64,000 nt of DNA from Trichoderma breve (Eukaryota; Ascomycota; Sordariomycetes; Hypocreales; Hypocreaceae). Of the stretch, positions 58,079-64,000 are shown in pieces. Position 1 is the first letter of the stretch. Each line of letters opens with the position of its first letter. The stretch spans positions 1,798,001 through 1,862,000 of the forward strand of contig NC_079233.1 in assembly GCF_028502605.1 (NCBI RefSeq), read 5' to 3'. The position numbers and the translations under genes were made by a program. The notes beneath the pieces are model-generated. The model was not told the origin of the DNA. It made no database searches and worked only from the letters and a program-made list of their open reading frames with translations.

Positions 58079-60578
58079 CCAAGAATCCGCCACCCCCATC
58101 GTCATCGTCATCGACAACCATATCAAACTCCTCGGTCTCATCGCTTGCTGCGCCTATTTCGGCCTCTAATTCTGCTTGTCTGTCTGCTTCCTTCCTTTCG
58201 TCTTCTCCCACATCCCTCCATATCCTTTCCCGAATTCTCAGGCCCATGAGAAGACGCCTCCAAAGCTTGAGTGCTACATATCGCCTCTTCTCATCTTCCA
58301 ACTCTTGCTCCAGATCGAGCATCCCCTGGATAGTCGCGTGAATAGCCTCTTCAAATTCCTTTGCAATAACGACCCCATTCAGTACAGCCGTTCCCTGTCG
58401 GCCCTTGAACTGAAATCCCGTGAGCGCTGGTGCGCAATCAATTCCCAACGCATATGCTGCCCGTCGAGCATATTCGCTCGCTATGTGAACGCCACCTTTC
58501 GGAACCATGCTAGGCACGTATACTTCAATGTTGCCAAATTTGTTCTTCGGTATACGTCCGTTTCGTACGGGAGGCGGCTCATATATCTCTGCCTGGTCTA
58601 CCGTGTAAATCGGCGTCCCCGCATCGCCTTCATCCTGGTCCTCCTCTTCTTCATACCGGGACCTCTTATTTTGCACTCGCTTGGGTAGCCATTTCGCGGG
58701 AATCTCTCCAGGTCTGACTTCATAGCCAAGTCGGAACCATTTCTCAGCACTCCTCGCAATTCGAACATCTTTTCGGCGATAAACCTTTTCCAGAGGAGCG
58801 CGAGCTCCGGCGGCGACGGTTCCAGACGGCACAGCCCCTGGAATGAGCACCTCATGCCGACGAAGATGACGCTCTAGAGCATATACGGGATGGCCCTTAA
58901 AATCCTGTACGTTTCTCGGCATTGGCTCTCTCGCCTCAACTCCACTCAACTCGATATCTTCGATCTGATCCAGGTCGGTGGTCGTCTTGGGCTTATACAT
59001 CTTCATGACTTTACGCCACCACTTTTGGCCATCGTCCAGAGCAGTTTCTATACGCAATTTTCGCGTCTTTGCTGCATATCCCTTGGCATATCGCCGAGTA
59101 ACATCCTTCGCAGTGCCGTCTGCATTGAACGCAATAACGTAGGATAAGCAATTCTCCTTGTCTGTGATGGGGGGTTCAAAGACCTTTGGCTTCCAAAATG
59201 TGTGCGTCACTACTGGGTCCGTAGGCTGCCATTTCTGGTGCCCTACGTCAAGGATTTCCACCCAGTAAATTGGATACGAAGATTCGCGTATTTGTTTGGG
59301 AGCTGAAAAAGTTGGGCGAGGCTTCGTAGGAGCAGCGGTGGGCTCGAAATTGTAATCTGTTGCGTTTGGGTGACCTAATCTGCGTCTGGCTGTAGAAGGT
59401 CCAGCGGATGAAGTCGACGAGACCGCAGCGGCCATTTCTCTATATTTTGCTACTTGAGATAGCATATGCTCGGCTTTGGAAACGGATTTTGGTTTGGCAG
59501 TCTCTTTGGTCTTTGGAAGGGTAGGTCCTGCAGAGCCAAATGCGAGAGGCTGCAACGAACAAACCAGTCGAGCACGAACACCAACGCTTCGGAGCAAGGC
59601 GCAATACAACTGAGCTCCGACATCTCGTGATCCTTGTAAAGTCCTGGCTGCTTCTCTAAAGTCTGACTTATCCAGACATGATTCCATATCATTCGGAAGC
59701 ACATACTAAAAGGCGGGTCAGAAACAAGCCTCCATTGTCAGAGATGGGCCACGTACGTTATCAAGCTGCTCCACCTCTTCTGCCCACAAGGATCTCCTCA
59801 TGCCACGCTCTGTAATCTCATATTGTTCCTTCCATATGTCTGCAACGAACTTAAGCCCATTCTTCAGACTTTCGGTTCTCCCAAACTGCGATAGGTTGGT
59901 CCCTGGCGTAAGATATTGAATCATCTTGTCCGTCAGACGAGACCGGAGAGAGTCTTGAACTTCCGCATCATTGCACCAATGATTTCTCTTAGCCACATGA
60001 GACATCAGACAAATCAAATGGGCCTTGTGAATATCAATGCGGCGCTCTCTTTCTTCTTTGGTAATTGGTCTTCGTCTGTCAGGCCCTTGCTTTGATGTCA
60101 TGGCAGATTTCTGTGCTGAGAGATTGAGTTCCAGTTCCTTTGGTTCTTGTTGCTCTGAGTCTCCATCCGGCAAGGGAATAAGTAAGTCGACGTCTTCGAA
60201 ATTTATATCTTCATCTTCATCCTCTTCTTCGTCTGAGTCCAACTCGACAGTCTGGACAGTAGGTTCAGGAATAGCAACATCCTCAAATTCAGCATCCTCT
60301 TCCTCGTCGTCGCTGTCGTCTTGCTGCTTAAGCTCTGGTTTCGGCGCTTCTGTAGCCAGTGATACCTTTGCAGGCTCATTTGGTTCTGTTGGCTTCTGAA
60401 CCGATGGAACAACCCCGCGTCTTTTCTTCAACGGCCTCTCAGGTGAACTAACAGCTGGCGGCGCAGACATTCCGGCCTCAGCCAGCATCTCCTGATATAT
60501 ATCGGGTTCATTTCCATCAGCGCCATTCGGCCGCTGCCGGCTGCCCCTCTGAGGAGCATTGCGTCTCTTTCCGACCAT
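58071..60578 (-). CDS. RAD4: DNA repair protein Rad4/XPC
   Basis: It recognises damage in nucleotide excision repair, in the nucleus. The CDS is complement(join(58071-59705, 59757-60578)), 2,457 nt or 818 aa, close to yeast Rad4. The start 'MVGKRRNAPQRGSRQRPNG' is basic and is followed by acidic runs. The transglutaminase-like part includes 'AQLYCALLRSVGVRARLVCS' and 'YPIYWVEILDVGHQKWQPTDP'. Beta-hairpin domains start near residue 550 ('HPVYALERHLRRHEVLIPG'), with BHD3 near residue 662 ('PKNKFGNIEVYVPSMVPKG'). The intron is GTACGT...TTTAG, 51 bp. The end of the gene sits in a tandem duplication: the last codons (V-E-stop) occur again downstream. Confidence 0.95.
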
Positions 60579-61211
60579 TTTCACATGTTAGCCAAAGTTG
60601 GGCCAAAGTTGGTTTTCGAGCTGTGCCTGTCCGCGATCCCAGCTATTGCGTCACAGTTACCACGCGGGAGGCGGCGCGAAGTCACGTGCTTCTCTTAATA
60701 TGCCTGGCGACTAAGAGAAGACACAGTCGAGACAGTGAAAAGGAAGCTACGACGACACTGTACACTACACGGACCCAGAATCACCAATATGTTGAATGTA
60801 GGTCAAAGACAGCAAATTCTCTCTCAATATTGAGCATTGGATTGCATTTTGGTATGTTAATCACCAACTTCACTTTGGAAATGTGCTGTTCATCCAGCGT
60901 TTCTTTAAAAGTGGGCACAATGGCCTAATTATTAAGGACTGCATTTTTCTCTCATCTTGCGCAATAAAAGCTATACGGCAACATCAAGTCTAAAATGTCG
61001 GTGGTAATCCGAATACGATTCTTTGTTCCAAAAACTGCTCCCAATGAGCCCAGAATCCCGCTGTGACTTCTTTGGAAACTCCATAGCCACCCAATCAACC
61101 TAACAAGGCAGCGCAACACAGCACAAAAAAGTCAAGAAACAGCAAATAACCATCACTATGTCAACGCCAATCAAAGTCAAAGCCCAAACATCAAAGCACC
61201 TCACTTTTCCT
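60579..61211. other. Intergenic region upstream of RAD4
   Basis: About 630 bp between the RAD4 start and the carrier gene stop. It contains the RAD4 promoter and carrier 3' end; no gene is supported. Confidence 0.5.
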
Positions 61212-62282
61212 CTATTTCGTCAACCAGCCCAGATAATCGGCAACGATGAGAGTTACCATGCTATATGAAACGAAGGTCAGCTATTAGAGCTTCCACTTAC
61301 GAATATTTCCGGTCGGGGGAGAGATAACTTACGCATGAGGGGCAATGCGGACGTAGTACGTTCCAAATCCACGATAGAATCTCATGACGCCCTCCTGTCG
61401 GGCCACCTTGGTGAAGCAGTCGGCCATTCCCTTGTAAGGAAGCTTGCCGTCAGGTCCCCTTTGCTGCTTCTGCAATCTTGTCTTGACAAAGTCAAATGGG
61501 AGACTGAAGAAACTGGCAAAGAAACCTGCAATAGCACTGGCGCTCAGGGTTTGGGCTTGTGCAGACAAGTTTGTGTTCTGCTTCATCTGTGCCTTGGCCT
61601 CGCTGAAGAAGGCCAGCTGACCGAAGTTGAGGGCCATGGCACGAACAACGGTTGGTGCGGCGCCCGCCCAGAGAGCTGCGATACCTTCGCCCTTGGCAAT
61701 AGATCCCAGTGCATCGATGACCGACTTGTAGTTCTTGCGCTCGGCAAGGGGCTTCAAGCCGTCGCTCTGCATTCGAATAAGTGCCAGGTCAGCCGGGTTG
61801 CCAATCATGGCTGCCAGACCACCAGCCGCCAAACCAGCTGTTGCTCGTTCTGAGAAACCAATCTGTTTATTTTGGGCTTTTGCTCGCTCTGTTAGCCTTC
61901 CCATGAAGGTGTCAAAGAAGCCTAGACGAGCGGTTGTGTATACAGCCTGTCGGAGGAGACCGGCAGACAGGCCAGTGTACAAGTCGAGGACCTTTCCGCT
62001 GGAAATGATGTGTCGAGTGACAGACAGCGGAGTAGGCTTGGGACCTCCGGTTGTGCCCTCGCCAGCAAGTTGGATGCGGACCTTGACCATGTCGACTGGC
62101 TGGATCACAGATGTGGCTACCATTCCGGCGATGCCTCCATTGATAAAAGGCAAGGCAGCCCGCATGACAGGAGTATGAATAATGTCAGAGGCCTTGGCGG
62201 CCGTCTCACTTCTCTTGGCAGTATTCATGACGTCCGAGGTCCTTGATCGAGCGGACTCGATTGCTTGCTTGATGGAATTCAT
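61212..62282 (-). CDS. Mitochondrial 2-oxoglutarate/malate carrier
   Basis: It is an inner-membrane antiporter of 2-oxoglutarate and malate (SLC25A11-type). The CDS is complement(join(61212-61260, 61333-62282)), 999 nt or 332 aa. Three carrier repeats are visible: 'QPVDMVKVRI', 'NPADLALIRM' and 'LPFDFVKTRL'. The second repeat's 'PADLALIRMQSDG' is typical of the oxoglutarate carrier subgroup, where the usual K/R is replaced. The last exon of 49 nt encodes 'MVTLIVADYLGWLTK' and completes the sixth helix; the splice joins 'IAPHA' across GC|C. The start was set at the ATG at 62282. A short amphipathic region (KQAIESARSRTSDVMNTAK) precedes the first helix. Confidence 0.92.
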
Positions 62283-64000
62283 TGTTACGATTGGGGAAGG
62301 GTCGCCTTATAAGAACTGTTATCGGAATCTTATGTCTCAGGCGCACCGGGTAGAGCCTCGCTAACTGAGGACCCTGTCTGGTTGTTCAATGACTTTGGCA
62401 TATTAGTCAAGCCCAAGCAATATTTACACAGCAATGATATGAGTGGTATAATGAGAGCACGGGGGTGTGTTCAGTGGAGCAGGAGAGGCATTTGGGTCTG
62501 GCTTCGGGACTGTGATCCCGTCATCGGAAATTCTATCGACCTAAGCTCAACGGCAGGCCGACAGGAGCCGGCGCGATACCCGAGCAGTGAGGTCGGCCCA
62601 ACTCAAAGCCATGAAAGGCGGTTGCCGATCGGAAAGTCTAGGGGCGCAGAACGGCTCCGATTTGGAGAGCGGGCTCACTTGGCTCCGCTCACCGTCCAAG
62701 ATTGGGCGGGTGGATAGCCGCTAAGAAACAGGAAGGGGGATGGTCGGAAAAGGAAACGGCAGCTGTGCTCACTCACCAGATAACTCCGCGATCAAGCGCA
62801 CGCTCAAGGTTGTTGAGCGAAGCTAGGTTGTATGTGTTGGGTCTCTTTGAATTCGATGCTCCCCGGAATGGGTTTGTGCACGCGAGGGCCGGGCCACTGG
62901 TGGGGAAGACGGCGCAAAACGGAGGTAACGGCGATGGCAAAAGCGCTTGTAGGGGGCGCAGACGACCTGAATATGAACAGAGCTTATGTTGAGAAGCCTA
63001 GCCTTTGGTGGTTTGGCAATTCAACAATGTCCGAAACTCGGATGTGGAATGCGCCGAAGCAAGCGATTGATTGCGTATCGCAAAATTCAGGCGTGAGACG
63101 CGAGACGATTCAGATACAAGACAGGATGAGACCTTGCGTGCCCAACGCTTTTGCGCAGAGACGTTGAACGTTGAATTGATGGGGGAAATGGCAGACAAGA
63201 GAATCTGATCACTCGGAGGTGTTACGGAAAGCGTCAGAAGCAACGAGCAAGACAACCCGGCGAGTCGAGCATTTTAATACTGGGCGTCTTAGTGCACGCC
63301 ATGGCTGATCATGAGCCTGGCAACTGCTCTCGTCCACTGGCGACCCTCCACTATGTGGCGAGGAGTTGCTTGTCTGTCGCATTCACGGTGCGGAGGCGAG
63401 GCAACCTCGTTGGAGAGGCACCAAAGCTTCTAGGCTTTCGGTATGCCGGAAGTCCAATTGCGGGGGAGGAGATGATGTATCCCCTCCATGGCCAGCGCGT
63501 CTCGTCTACCAACCATCCAGCTGGCCTGCTGCTAGTCATGTCTGTGCCTTGCGTGGCGCTGGGCCGGCGGATGATGCTTGCTGATGCTTGGCTGATGGAA
63601 CATTAAGCAATGCCCTGTTGGCATCAGTCAGTTTGTTGCAGCAAACCAGATGCATCAGCGCCGTCGGCCCTTGTGATGGGGCTATGATGGCCGTGCCAGA
63701 GGCCGGTGAAACAACACGGTCGACAAGGTGAGTACTGTGTACAAGGCGGGTACACGAACTGCAAAACTGGTTTGGGCTCCATGCATCAAATCAGTGGTCC
63801 AGTGAGCTCCTTCCTGGAACGAACCCTTGCAGCTGGCTCTGCTGTAAGTACTGTGTCAATGTGATATTGCCGGAGATTTTGTTCATTTGCCGGGTATATT
63901 TGCAAGTATATGGAGACATTCGTAGTCATCTCTACTCTTACACGCTTTGCTTTGTTCCGACAAGCATCACTCAATGCTTATAAAAGCATCACCAACACAA
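62283..64000. other. Terminal intergenic region without a supported gene
   Basis: About 1.7 kb to the window end. Open frames are short and lack motifs. It holds the carrier promoter and possibly the promoter or tail of a gene beyond the window. Confidence 0.5.

Overview
The window is nuclear DNA of a filamentous ascomycete. The genes are compact and lie on both strands. Their introns are short (about 50-120 bp) with GTAAGT/GTATGT-type donors. The gene set includes a fungal-type phytochrome hybrid kinase, a copper-fist regulator, two Zn2Cys6 regulators and an eRF3 with a Q/N-rich head. This fits Pezizomycotina, and the style suggests a Sordariomycete, perhaps Hypocreales; I cannot fix genus or species. 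No bacterial or organellar features, rRNA, tRNA, CRISPR array or intact transposon were found.

Left third (1-20,755). A Zn2Cys6-type transcription factor cut by the window edge (+) converges on an ATP-type PEP carboxykinase (-). The carboxykinase gene has micro-exons, one intron of about 0.8 kb and a roughly 4 kb upstream region without genes. Next come eRF3/Sup35 (-), which shares a divergent promoter with a Yrb30-type Ran-binding protein (+). A putative membrane-anchored methyltransferase (+), a mitochondrial-looking JmjC/cupin protein (-) and the casein kinase II beta subunit (+) follow.

Middle (20,756-46,312). PAN2 (-), a small class I methyltransferase (-), an RGT1-like Zn2Cys6 regulator (+) and a copper-fist regulator (-). 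Five matches to the yeast Rgt1 consensus, including a perfect 16-bp palindrome, lie upstream of the RGT1-like gene. After the copper-fist gene comes about 11.6 kb without a convincing gene. It includes simple repeats, a faint small ORF and an AT-rich block from about 42.4 to 45.0 kb that may be a decayed repeat.

Right third (46,313-64,000). The phytochrome (+) converges on a full-length ABCA-type transporter (-). RAD4/XPC (-) and a mitochondrial 2-oxoglutarate/malate carrier (-) follow. The 3' end of RAD4 has a 112-bp tandem duplication that includes its last codons. The final 1.7 kb holds no supported gene.

Functionally this is mostly housekeeping and signalling: gluconeogenesis (PEPCK) and a mitochondrial dicarboxylate carrier; translation termination and poly(A) shortening (Sup35, PAN2); CK2 signalling; DNA repair (RAD4); and environmental sensing of glucose, copper and red light. 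It does not look like a co-regulated cluster. I found no clearly new multi-gene system. The more unusual signals are regulatory or structural and are listed in the findings. Exon joins were made by hand from splice consensus and reading-frame continuity. Every completed multi-exon model sums to a multiple of three except the Yrb30 gene, which is one base off.
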